A stretch of 8,810 nt of DNA from CAZKCI01 sp964551475 (GCA_964551475.1 CAZKCI010000066.1:1-8810); one strand, 5' to 3'; positions 1 to 5,688 are shown, numbered from the stretch's first letter. A program made the numbers and translations. The notes: a model not told the origin generated them from the sequence alone.

Positions 1-287
1 AAGAAGGGAAGATCCCCGAGCGGGACGAACGGCTGGAGCGGGCCGTCGCCGCCTTCGCCGCCGGGAAAGAGGAGAAGAGCCTGCTCGCCCTGGCCCGAGC
101 CAGTTCCGGGATCTTCGGCGCCGAGAGGCTGGCCCGGAAAGCGGGACCGGCCGCTCCCCTGATCCGAGCGGGGGTGAAGATCCTCGCCCGGCTTTTCCGC
201 GATCAGGAGATCTTCAACTCCCTGGTTCTGGAGGTCCTGGAGGAGCAGGAGAAGAAGATCGCCCTCCTGGAGAAAAAAGAGAGATAA
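1..287 (+). CDS. C-terminal end of an unrecognised protein (partial)
   Basis: An open frame enters from the left edge (first full codon at base 3) and ends at TAA 285-287, giving 95 visible residues. The segment is rich in Glu, Lys, Ala and Leu and looks mostly helical. It ends in an amphipathic stretch with the sequence FNSLVLEVLEEQEKKIALLE, followed by a short charged tail, which suggests a terminal coiled coil. No catalytic motif is visible, so I cannot name it. Helical segments with an FN followed by Leu/Val heptads occur in some methyltransferases and glycosyltransferases of polysaccharide clusters, and the two glycosyltransferases downstream on the same strand would fit such a setting; this is only an inference. 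The gap to the next gene is about 120 nt and holds a long palindrome, so co-transcription is possible but not shown. The codon pattern is GC-rich at third positions, as in its neighbours, which supports real coding. Confidence 0.7.
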   Translation, partial: EGKIPERDERLERAVAAFAAGKEEKSLLALARASSGIFGAERLARKAGPAAPLIRAGVKILARLFRDQEIFNSLVLEVLEEQEKKIALLEKKER

Positions 288-397
288 GGGGTCAGGGTCA
301 GGAAGTGGGTTTGGTTGATGGGTTAGGTCTATGGTGTGGCATGCTCCATCAACCTTACCCATTTCCCAGACCCACTTCCTGACCCTCTCCCATCAAC
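288..397. repeat. Long imperfect palindrome between two genes
   Basis: The core is a perfect 16-bp inverted repeat: GGGTCAGGAAGTGGGT at 295-310 and its reverse complement at 370-385. The inner parts also match imperfectly (GATGGGTTAGGTCTATGG on the left against AATGGGTAAGGTTGATGG read back from the right), and the centre is the palindrome GCATGC at 339-344. The word GGTTGATGGG occurs at 313-322 and again, inverted, at the outer right edge. The whole block could fold into a hairpin of about 95 nt. No T-run follows it, so it is not a typical intrinsic terminator. It looks like a small palindromic intergenic repeat or MITE-like element, but only one copy is present here. Confidence 0.7.
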
Positions 398-408
398 CGG
401 CAGTCACA

Positions 409-1476
409 GTGCCTAATTCCATCCACCAACTCCTCGAAGTCTTCGACGAGGCCGATGCCCAGGGCGCGATGGCCCTGCGTCTGCGGGACATCTTCCGCCG
501 CTGGGGCTTTGCCTCCGAAATCTACGCCGGAATCGTCTCCTCTCCGAACTCCGGCGTCCTCCCCGCGGCCGCGCTGGATCAGCCCGGTCACCATGAAGAC
601 ATCCTCGTCTTCCACTACTCGATCGGCGCCGGGGCGATCGGCCGTTTCCTGCGCACCCTGCGCCGCCAGGTGATCGTCTATCACAACGTGACCCCGGCGG
701 AGTATTTCCAGGGCTGGGACCTCCGCGCGGCCGGGCAGTGCCGGCAGGGACGGAAAGATCTCTCCCGTCTCCTGCCCACCTGCGATCTCGCCCTGGCGGA
801 TTCCCGTTTCAACGCCGCCGAACTCGCCGAACGCGGATTCCCCCGCGTCGCCGTCCTCCCCTTCCCGGTCGACTGCAGCCGCCTGGACGGGAAACCGGAC
901 GCCGGCGTCATGGAAGCCCTGGGGAAGAAGGACGGCGCGAACATCCTCTTCGTGGGCAGGATCGCTCCCAACAAGCGCCCGGAAGAGATCGTCCGGGCAT
1001 TTTATTGTTTTCAAAGATACTTCCGGCCCGACTCCCGCCTGACCTTCGTCGGCCCCGCCCATATCCCCTCCTACTCCGCCGCCCTCGGCCGGATGGTCGG
1101 CGAGCTGAGGCTGGATGCTTCGGTCCGTTTCACGGGCAAGGTCAGTTTGGCCCGACTCGCCGCTTACTACCGGACGGCCGATCTTTTCCTCTGCCTGAGC
1201 GACCACGAAGGGTTCGGTGTCCCCCTCCTCGAGGCCATGCACTGCGGCGTCCCGGTCATCGCCTTCGCCGCCGGGGCCGTGCCGGAAACGCTCCGGGGCG
1301 CGGGGATGATGATCGACCGGAAGGATCCGTGGGAGATCGCCGGGCTGATGAACCGCCTTCTCTCCGACCGCGACCTGCGGGACGCGGTCCTGCGGTCCCA
1401 GTCCCGGCGGCTGGAGGAGTTCGCCGCCTATCCTTACGAGAAGCAACTGCGCCAGGCCCTGATGCCGTTGATGTAA
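409..1476 (+). CDS. GT-B fold glycosyltransferase, family 4-like (first of a tandem pair)
   Basis: Predicted to transfer a sugar from a nucleotide-sugar donor to a glycan or lipid-linked acceptor on the cytoplasmic side; donor and acceptor cannot be read from sequence. The C-terminal domain (about residues 176-330) has the donor-site features of retaining GT4 enzymes: ILFVGRIAPNK at 179-189, with R184 and K189 as the expected phosphate contacts, and the E-x7-E motif EGFGVPLLE at 267-275, followed by GVPVIAFAAGAVPETL. The N-terminal acceptor domain contains YHNVTPAEY at 91-99. I chose the GTG at 409: it gives 355 aa, exactly the length of the paralogue that follows, and aligns SIHQLL with that protein's AIHQLL. 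An ATG at 331 in the same frame lies inside the upstream palindrome and adds 26 residues with no counterpart in the paralogue. No clear Shine-Dalgarno precedes 409. The stop is 2 nt before the next start, so the pair is almost certainly one transcript. Confidence 0.88.
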   Translation: MPNSIHQLLEVFDEADAQGAMALRLRDIFRRWGFASEIYAGIVSSPNSGVLPAAALDQPGHHEDILVFHYSIGAGAIGRFLRTLRRQVIVYHNVTPAEYFQGWDLRAAGQCRQGRKDLSRLLPTCDLALADSRFNAAELAERGFPRVAVLPFPVDCSRLDGKPDAGVMEALGKKDGANILFVGRIAPNKRPEEIVRAFYCFQRYFRPDSRLTFVGPAHIPSYSAALGRMVGELRLDASVRFTGKVSLARLAAYYRTADLFLCLSDHEGFGVPLLEAMHCGVPVIAFAAGAVPETLRGAGMMIDRKDPWEIAGLMNRLLSDRDLRDAVLRSQSRRLEEFAAYPYEKQLRQALMPLM

Positions 1477-1478
1477 CT

Positions 1479-2546
1479 ATGACTATCGCCATCCACCAGC
1501 TCCTTCCCACGCTGCGCCGCGAGGACGCCATCGGCAACTACGCCTTGAACCTCCGCTCCTTCTTCCGGGGCAAGGGATTCGACTCCTCCATCTTTGTCTA
1601 CCGGCGCGAGGCCCACGACCACGACGCCCTCCCCTGGACGGCGCACCGGAAGGCGAGCTCGAAGGACAACATCGCGCTCCTCCACACCGCCGTCGCCTCC
1701 CCCTTGGATGAATACTTCCGCCGCCTTCCGGACAAAAAGGTCCTCGTCTACCACAACATCACGCCCGGCGAATATCTCGTCCACACCGACCCCCTGGGCG
1801 CCCGCTCCGCCTGGCTCGCCCGCCGGGTCCTGCGATCGCTCGCCCCGGCCGTCCAAGCCGCCGTCGCCGATTCCTTCTTCAACGCCCGCGAGCTCTCCGC
1901 CCTGGGTTTTCCTTCCCCCTCGGTCATCCCCCTGATCTTCGACTGGACGCGACTGGAGGGGGAGGCCGACGAAGAGCTTCTTCTCCGTCTGGGCGATGGA
2001 AAGACCAACATCCTCTTCGTGGGCAAGCTGGCGCCCAACAAGAAACAGGAGGACGCGATCAAGGTCTTCTACCGCTACCATCGCTCCTGGAACCCCGACT
2101 CCCGCCTCATCCTGGTCGGAGACTACTCGGGCGACCCCGCCTACGCCCGTTCCCTCTTCACGCTGGTCGAACGGCTGGATCTGAATGACGTGGTCTTCGC
2201 CGGCAAGGTGACGCCCGAAGAGCTCCGCGCCTGCTACCACCGGGCGCATATCTTCCTCAGCCTGAGCGAGCACGAGGGTTTCGGCGTCCCCCTGGTGGAG
2301 TCCCTTTTCTACCGCGTCCCCGTCCTGGCCTATGCGGCGACCGCGGTGCCCGAGACACTGGGCGGGGCGGGAATCGTCTTTTCGGAAAAAAATCCGGAGG
2401 AGATCGCCTGCCTTCTCCACCGGATCGTCTCCGACCATGCTTTGAAAGAACGCGTCCTGAAAACCCAGGACGAACGCCTGCGCTTCTTCCACAACTTCGA
2501 CTACCGCTCCGCCTGGGACGCCGTCCTCGCCCCCCTCCTCCGCTGA
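1479..2546 (+). CDS. GT-B fold glycosyltransferase, family 4-like (second of a tandem pair)
   Basis: A 355-residue paralogue of the preceding protein, alignable from end to end. Shared landmarks are IHQLL near the N-terminus, YHNITPGEY at 91-99, ADS-FNA-EL around 130-139, ILFVGKLAPNK at 178-188 (K183 and K188 as phosphate contacts) and the E-x7-E motif EGFGVPLVE at 266-274, followed by a PETLGGAG loop. The predicted role is again retaining sugar transfer in surface glycan assembly. The acceptor-side half has diverged more than the donor-side half, which suggests that the duplicates add to different acceptors or in sequence; that is inference. The ATG at 1479 lies 2 nt after the previous stop, so translational coupling is likely, and any ribosome-binding signal would lie within the upstream coding end. 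No transcription terminator is evident after the TGA at 2544-2546. Confidence 0.9.
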   Translation: MTIAIHQLLPTLRREDAIGNYALNLRSFFRGKGFDSSIFVYRREAHDHDALPWTAHRKASSKDNIALLHTAVASPLDEYFRRLPDKKVLVYHNITPGEYLVHTDPLGARSAWLARRVLRSLAPAVQAAVADSFFNARELSALGFPSPSVIPLIFDWTRLEGEADEELLLRLGDGKTNILFVGKLAPNKKQEDAIKVFYRYHRSWNPDSRLILVGDYSGDPAYARSLFTLVERLDLNDVVFAGKVTPEELRACYHRAHIFLSLSEHEGFGVPLVESLFYRVPVLAYAATAVPETLGGAGIVFSEKNPEEIACLLHRIVSDHALKERVLKTQDERLRFFHNFDYRSAWDAVLAPLLR

Positions 2547-2570
2547 ACCCCCGGCCTAGCCCGGCAAGAG

Positions 2571-2641
2571 ATAGCCGCGGATTTCGCGGATTGGGCCTGG
2601 TTGGGGCTTGGCGTTTTAACCGCGAATCCTCGCGAATCGGG
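2571..2641 (+). repeat. CGCGAAT-type dispersed repeat, copy A
   Basis: Two direct sub-units, CCGCGGATTTCGCGGATTGGG (2575-2595, written here as 21 bases only in two parts: CCGCGGATTT then CGCGGATTGGG) and CCGCGAATCC then TCGCGAATCGGG (2620-2641), are joined by GCCTGGTTGGGGCTTGGCG and TTTTAA. The same order of words, TA-CCGCG-AT-CGCG-ATTGGGCC-GG then GGC then TTAA-CCGCGAA, recurs twice at the right end of the window, once on each strand. It begins 25 nt after the stop of the second glycosyltransferase. Function unknown; it has no coding potential. Confidence 0.75.
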
Positions 2642-2773
2642 TTCCTTCCGGCTGTCGATGGCTTGGACAGTCTTTGCCCGATCGGACAGAAGTTGTCCTA
2701 TTCGAAGATTGGGTCGCCTCCCCTTGCAGCTCCGCAGGACCTGTCGTAGGCGTACAGCAACCCGGTAAGCCGT

Positions 2774-3111
2774 GAATCCCAACGGGATTCCATCACCTAC
2801 CCCGGGGAACGGCATCGACACCCCCACCAACCCCGAAGGGGTTGCGGCAATCCCCCCCATTCAGCCCCTATTGTTCATCCCATGGACACATAACAATGCT
2901 TGTGACGCGGCTGTCTCCCTCCGACACAACCCCGTTGGGGTTGAACTTCGTCTCGCCTCTTTCCCAGGGTAGCGCCTTCGGCGCAACCCTGGGCTATGGA
3001 CTCAGCCCCGTTGGGGCTGGTTGCGATTCCTTATGGTTCTCCTCAGTTTCGGGCAGACAATTCCTCTCTCCGGCTATAAAGATTGCACCCGTCGAAATGC
3101 CGTCGGGATAC
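2774..3111. repeat. Array of 17-nt 7-3-7 hairpins around one larger hairpin
   Basis: Four perfect 17-nt palindromes, each with a 7-bp stem and 3-nt loop, occur here: GAATCCC-AAC-GGGATTC at 2774-2790, CAACCCC-GAA-GGGGTTG at 2828-2844, CAACCCC-GTT-GGGGTTG at 2927-2943 and CAGCCCC-GTT-GGGGCTG at 3003-3019. A degenerate fifth, AAATGCC-GTC-GGGATAC, lies at 3095-3111. The loop AAC of the first is GTT on the other strand, so it is the same unit inverted. Stem differences are compensatory on both arms. A larger hairpin at 2963-2993 sits between the third and fourth units. Spacing is irregular and the intervening sequences are unrelated, so this is not CRISPR. It could be a dispersed non-coding repeat or a structured RNA. 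Confidence 0.75.
2963..2993. repeat. 31-nt compound hairpin within the array
   Basis: CCCAGGGT (2963-2970) pairs with ACCCTGGG (2986-2993). Inside an A-A mismatch, GCGCC (2972-2976) pairs with GGCGC (2980-2984) across a TTC loop. This gives 13 base pairs with one internal mismatch, the most stable structure in the array. It lies 19 nt after one 17-nt hairpin and 9 nt before the next, and no T-run follows on either strand, so a terminator role is unlikely. Confidence 0.75.
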
Positions 3112-3388
3112 CTCCATCTCATTCACTGAGGCGGAAGCGATCTCGGGATCAAGATGCCGTGGACATATCTGTCGAAGCGGGGAGAGCGGGGGCTGACCGC
3201 CCAGATCGCCCCTGCTCCCGTCCATACGTATCGATCGCCGTATTCATAACATTCCATGGGCATATTAGTTCTGCCCTCATGCCACACGGTTTTACCAGCA
3301 GTTTCTTCTGTCTCGGACAATGCCTGAACTTAGCAACGGAAGCATCACCCCTGCGATCCTCGCCCAACGATTCACGCTTCCGTCCCCT

Positions 3389-3727
3389 TTATAGCTCCAG
3401 CAGAGACTGCGCCTTGGCGATGACTTCCCCCAGAACATCTTCAGGCGCCCGGCAGCAGAAAACCGCCTTTCTGGCACGCCAATCCATGCTCTTGATCTGG
3501 TCGGCCAGAATAACGCCGGAGACGGCAGAGCCGGGAGGGATCGGCACCTCGAACGGATACCCCTGGCGGCGGGTGGTGACGGGACACAGCAACACGAGGC
3601 CGACCTTCCGGTTGTAGGCATCGGGCGATATGACCAGAGCCGGACGATGTCCGGCCTGTTCATGCCCCGCCGGCGGGTCGAAGGAAATCCAGACCAGGTC
3701 GCCTCGGGCTGGCCCGACGTAGCGCAC
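3389..3727 (-). CDS. mazF: MazF-type endoribonuclease toxin, without adjacent antitoxin
   Basis: A 112-residue protein of the MazF/PemK family; family members cleave single-stranded mRNA at short sequence motifs and arrest growth when not held by the MazE antitoxin. It matches the E. coli MazF pattern from end to end and in length (about 111 aa): GDLVWISFDP at 9-18, EQAGHRPALVISP at 23-35, LCPVTT and GYPFEV at 47-61, and ADQIKSMDWRAR at 75-86. The catalytic pair of the E. coli enzyme (R29, T52) corresponds to R28 and T51, and both are present, so the toxin looks active. The start is a GTG at 3725-3727; an in-frame stop (TAG, plus-strand 3752-3754) lies just upstream. No Shine-Dalgarno is visible, and the start codon lies inside an inverted repeat. 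The 177 bases up to the next gene hold a terminator and palindromes but no MazE-like frame, so the usual upstream antitoxin is missing. Confidence 0.92.
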   Translation of the reverse strand: MRYVGPARGDLVWISFDPPAGHEQAGHRPALVISPDAYNRKVGLVLLCPVTTRRQGYPFEVPIPPGSAVSGVILADQIKSMDWRARKAVFCCRAPEDVLGEVIAKAQSLLEL

Positions 3728-3755
3728 AGCGCGAAGGCGGGAGAGGCGACGCTAC
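3719..3755. repeat. Inverted repeat overlapping the mazF start
   Basis: GTAGCG at 3719-3724 and its inverse CGCTAC at 3750-3755 enclose a GC-rich 25-nt middle with the weakly complementary words GCGCGAAGG and GGCGAC. On the minus strand the mazF start codon and the next two codons lie within the inner arm. A run of nine G residues follows at 3760-3768. It is probably part of the same palindromic insertion as the hairpin at 3777-3795. Confidence 0.5.
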
Positions 3756-3770
3756 AACAGGGGGGGGGCA

Positions 3771-3800
3771 CTACACGCCGGTTCGCAGAACCGGCCTACA
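3771..3800. repeat. 8-bp stem hairpin with CTACA flanks
   Basis: GCCGGTTC (3777-3784) and GAACCGGC (3788-3795) pair perfectly across a GCA loop, flanked by CTACAC on the left and CTACAA on the right. The short, self-complementary unit sits between the amidohydrolase terminator and mazF and has no T-run of its own. It resembles a small dispersed palindromic repeat; no second copy is present here. Confidence 0.6.
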
Positions 3801-3803
3801 ATT

Positions 3804-3832
3804 AAAAAGCGCGGGCCGTTTCCGGCCCGCGC
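3804..3832 (-). terminator. Intrinsic terminator of the amidohydrolase gene
   Basis: Read on the minus strand, a perfect 10-bp GC stem (GCGCGGGCCG and CGGCCCGCGC) closes a GAAA tetraloop and is followed directly by TTTTT. It begins 72 nt after the amidohydrolase stop codon. It should isolate mazF, further along the same strand, from that transcript. The plus-strand side has no T-run. Confidence 0.9.
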
Positions 3833-3904
3833 CTTATTTGTGAAAATTCCCGCCTCCGCCCCGACAAGTCAGGGCTGCGGCGGGCAAGCGCGTAATTCGT
3901 AGTT

Positions 3905-5392
3905 TTATTTCTTTTCGTCCTGCCGCGCTCCCGTCGCCGTGATCTCCGGACGGGCCTTCCGGTATTCGATCAGAAGCTCGGACAGCCTCTGCACGTCGCT
4001 CTTGATCTCCTCCTCGTTCACGTGCGGATAGCGGTAGTCGGCCTTGAGAATCTTGCCGCTCCCGATCACCCAGCGCACCTCGGAGCCGTCGGAGGCCCAG
4101 ATCAGGTTCTCCACCACGTTGTCCACGCGGGTGGGCGTGAGGTTGGGGAGAGAGAGGTCGACCACCAGCACGTCGGCGTCCCGGCCCGCCTCGAGCGACC
4201 CCGTGTTCAGGCGGAGCATCTTCGCCGGGACCACCGTCACCATCTCCAGGACCTGCTGGGCCGGGAGCACGCGCGCTTCCCGGTGGAAGGCCTTCTGGTA
4301 CTGGGAGGCCAGGCGCGCCGCCGCCAGCATGTTCTGGTTGTCGGCCGAACCCGATCCGTCGGTGGAGATGGCGACCGGGATCCCCCTCTCCAGCATCTCC
4401 AGCACCGGGGGCATCCCGGAGCCGAGGATGGCGTTGGCCAGGGGGTTGTGGACGACGTTGGTCCCCGTCTCCTGCAGGATCGCCAGGTCCACCGGCGTGT
4501 TGTTCACCTGGTGGGCGAGGATGGCGCTGGAATCGAGGAGCCCCACCCGGTGGAAATAGGCGACCGGGCTGCAGAGGTACTTCTCGTAAAACCAGGCCGT
4601 CGTCTTCGGCTCTTCGGAGGAGTGGATGTGAATCAGCGTGTCGTGCTCCTGCGACCACTGCTTCAGGGCTTTCAGCATCTCCGGGGAGTTGGAGAAATCC
4701 TGGTCGGGTCCGGGGATGATCCAGACCCTCTCCCGGTCCTTGTATTCCGCGTAGTACTCGTCGAGCCTCCGCACCGCCTGTTCGGGCGTGTCGAGGATCC
4801 GGGGGTCGTAGTTCCGGTCCTGGCCGCCGACCGCGATGATCACCTTCGTCCCCATCCGGGTGTTGGCGTCCACCAGATCCGAGGCGTTGTATTTGTTGAA
4901 GTTGCAGTGGTGAGTGAGCGCCGTGGTGATCCCGTAGTGGACGTCGTCCAGGCGGGCCTTCAGATAGGTGATATAGTGGGGATACTTGCCGAGCTTTTTC
5001 CGGAGCCACTCCTTCTTCTCGGCCAGAAAGCCGCTGAAAACGTTGATGGCGTGGTCGAGCCATTCGGTCAGGGGCTCGTCCTTGGCGATCCCGATGATCG
5101 GGGACTCGTGGTCGTGGCCGTGGGCCTTGACGAATCCGGGGAGCATGACCGCGTTCAGGCAGGGGATGTTCTCCTCGTTAAGGTCCTTTCCCTTCGCCAG
5201 ACCGATCACCTGCAGGTCGGGACCGAAGTTCTTGACGATCCTTTTCCCGACCGCCGGCGTGTATTTTCCGGCCTCCTTGATCAGCTTCCCTTCGATCAGG
5301 ACGTAGCCGTCCTCGATCCGCGTTGCCAGCCCCAGCTTGGCGCTCAAGGGGAGCATGAGACGGCTGCGGACGAGCTTGAATTTCTTTTCCAT
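3905..5392 (-). CDS. Amidohydrolase-superfamily metal-dependent deaminase/hydrolase
   Basis: A 495-residue cytoplasmic enzyme of the amidohydrolase superfamily, closest in motif pattern to the TrzA/AtzA/SsnA and 5-methylthioadenosine/S-adenosylhomocysteine deaminase group, which hydrolyse C-N bonds on purine- or triazine-like rings using one metal ion. Expected ligands are present in order: HGH at 91-93 within PGFVKAHGHDH, H257 and E260 in HIHSSE, H294 in ILAHQ, and D345 in ISTDGSGSADNQ. The segments HNPLAN and LGSGMPP (315-328) and the C-terminal GSLEAGRDADVLVVD (398-412), which completes the small beta domain, are typical of the group. The ATG at 5392 is chosen because AAGGAGA lies 6 nt upstream; the frame stays open to 5473, but that extension crosses the promoter. 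It is a single-gene unit with its own promoter and terminator. The substrate cannot be told from sequence. Confidence 0.88.
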   Translation of the reverse strand: MEKKFKLVRSRLMLPLSAKLGLATRIEDGYVLIEGKLIKEAGKYTPAVGKRIVKNFGPDLQVIGLAKGKDLNEENIPCLNAVMLPGFVKAHGHDHESPIIGIAKDEPLTEWLDHAINVFSGFLAEKKEWLRKKLGKYPHYITYLKARLDDVHYGITTALTHHCNFNKYNASDLVDANTRMGTKVIIAVGGQDRNYDPRILDTPEQAVRRLDEYYAEYKDRERVWIIPGPDQDFSNSPEMLKALKQWSQEHDTLIHIHSSEEPKTTAWFYEKYLCSPVAYFHRVGLLDSSAILAHQVNNTPVDLAILQETGTNVVHNPLANAILGSGMPPVLEMLERGIPVAISTDGSGSADNQNMLAAARLASQYQKAFHREARVLPAQQVLEMVTVVPAKMLRLNTGSLEAGRDADVLVVDLSLPNLTPTRVDNVVENLIWASDGSEVRWVIGSGKILKADYRYPHVNEEEIKSDVQRLSELLIEYRKARPEITATGARQDEKK

Positions 5393-5398
5393 CGCATT

Positions 5399-5405
5399 TC
5401 TCCTT
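5399..5405 (-). promoter_or_regulatory. Shine-Dalgarno site fixing the amidohydrolase start
   Basis: AAGGAGA on the minus strand, 6 nt before the ATG at 5392. It selects this start over the in-frame upstream candidate at 5473. Its first base is shared with the leader inverted repeat. Confidence 0.85.
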
Positions 5406-5438
5406 GCGGCATTCCTCTTCGAGCCCGGCAATGCCGCA
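5405..5438 (-). promoter_or_regulatory. Leader hairpin of the amidohydrolase mRNA
   Basis: On the minus strand TGCGGCATT (5438-5430) and AATGCCGCA (5413-5405) form a perfect 9-bp stem with a 16-nt loop. The left arm starts at about the predicted +1 of the promoter at 5445-5473, and the right arm touches the Shine-Dalgarno. It therefore fills almost the whole leader. It could stabilise the mRNA 5' end, modulate ribosome access, or act at the DNA level as an operator. Confidence 0.55.
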
Positions 5439-5444
5439 TAGAGG

Positions 5445-5473
5445 ATGATAGTATCCCCCTCCCCCCTTGGCAA
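5445..5473 (-). promoter_or_regulatory. Sigma70-like promoter of the amidohydrolase
   Basis: On the minus strand TTGCCA (5473-5468), a 17-nt spacer and TATCAT (5450-5445). Both hexamers match the consensus at five of six positions. Predicted transcription start is near 5438, giving a leader of about 45 nt. The spacer is a run of G residues with one A interruption. Confidence 0.65.
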
Positions 5474-5561
5474 TCGTAATCCCGGATGAGGCCGGACCGG
5501 TCCGCCTGATCCAACCTGCCCGACCCTACCGCCGGACGGCCCGCCGCCGAGCGCGATAATC

Positions 5562-5591
5562 TTGACATTCCGCCGACCGATTGCTTATCAT
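5562..5591 (+). promoter_or_regulatory. Sigma70-like promoter of the secreted-protein gene
   Basis: TTGACA at 5562-5567 (perfect -35), an 18-nt spacer, and TATCAT at 5586-5591 (five of six). Predicted start is near 5598, giving a leader of about 90 nt. It fires divergently from the amidohydrolase promoter, which uses the same -10 hexamer. Confidence 0.7.
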
Positions 5592-5627
5592 TTTCCCGTG
5601 AGGTCCATGGCGCGTTCATGACGATCG

Positions 5628-5664
5628 GCTGTTTCCTCGGGGCTGGGGAAGCAGCTTTTCTTTC
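5628..5664 (+). promoter_or_regulatory. Possible leader attenuator (terminator-like hairpin)
   Basis: GCTGTTTCC (5628-5636) pairs with GGAAGCAGC (5647-5655) through nine pairs, one of them G-U, with a 10-nt loop, and is followed directly by TTTTCTTTCT. It lies between the promoter at 5562 and the gene start at 5690, the usual place for attenuation. No alternative antiterminator pairing was worked out. Confidence 0.4.
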
Positions 5665-5680
5665 TGCCGTAAAAATGAAA

Positions 5681-5688
5681 GGGGGAGA
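5681..5688 (+). promoter_or_regulatory. Shine-Dalgarno-like site fixing the secreted-protein start
   Basis: GGGGGAGA ends just ahead of the ATG at 5690. The in-frame ATGs at 5675 and 5618 lack a comparable site, and starting there would place polar residues ahead of the signal peptide. Confidence 0.6.

Larger units (their letters stand above)
2547..3388. other. 842-base stretch without a supported gene
   Basis: It holds, in order: a CGCGAAT-type repeat (2571-2641); about 130 bases with nothing I can identify (2642-2773); a hairpin array (2774-3111); and about 280 bases (3112-3388) downstream of the minus-strand mazF gene. The last part is less GC-rich than the genes and has GGAAGC and its inverse GCTTCC around 3340-3380. 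A 65-codon minus-strand frame starting with TTG at 3320 and ending at 3123 reads plausibly for part of its length, but it has no ribosome-binding site or recognisable motif. The block looks like a repeat-laden gene boundary, possibly with eroded gene remnants. Confidence 0.6.

Noticed and set aside
331..408. Upstream ATG extension of the first glycosyltransferase
   Set aside because: It lies in a palindromic repeat, has no ribosome-binding site, and adds residues absent from the equally long paralogue.
738..1478. Upstream extension of the second glycosyltransferase frame
   Set aside because: It runs out of frame through the first glycosyltransferase and is Arg/Pro-rich; the ATG at 1479 matches the paralogue start.
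2774..3019. CRISPR array
   Set aside because: The units are only 17 nt, vary in sequence, switch orientation and are unevenly spaced, and there are no cas genes.
3123..3320. 65-codon minus-strand frame with TTG start
   Set aside because: Part of it (TVWHEGRTNMPMECYEYGDR) looks protein-like and could be a gene remnant, but there is no Shine-Dalgarno, no family recognised and an in-frame stop just upstream.
3021..3617. 198-codon plus-strand frame overlapping mazF in antisense
   Set aside because: Its composition is low in recognisable motifs, it overlaps a confidently identified gene, and it begins inside the hairpin region.
4022..5479. Long plus-strand open frame (485 codons) opposite the amidohydrolase
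   Set aside because: It is the antisense shadow of a GC-rich gene: His/Arg/Val/Gly-rich with no motif, while the minus strand carries a full set of catalytic motifs, promoter, Shine-Dalgarno and terminator.
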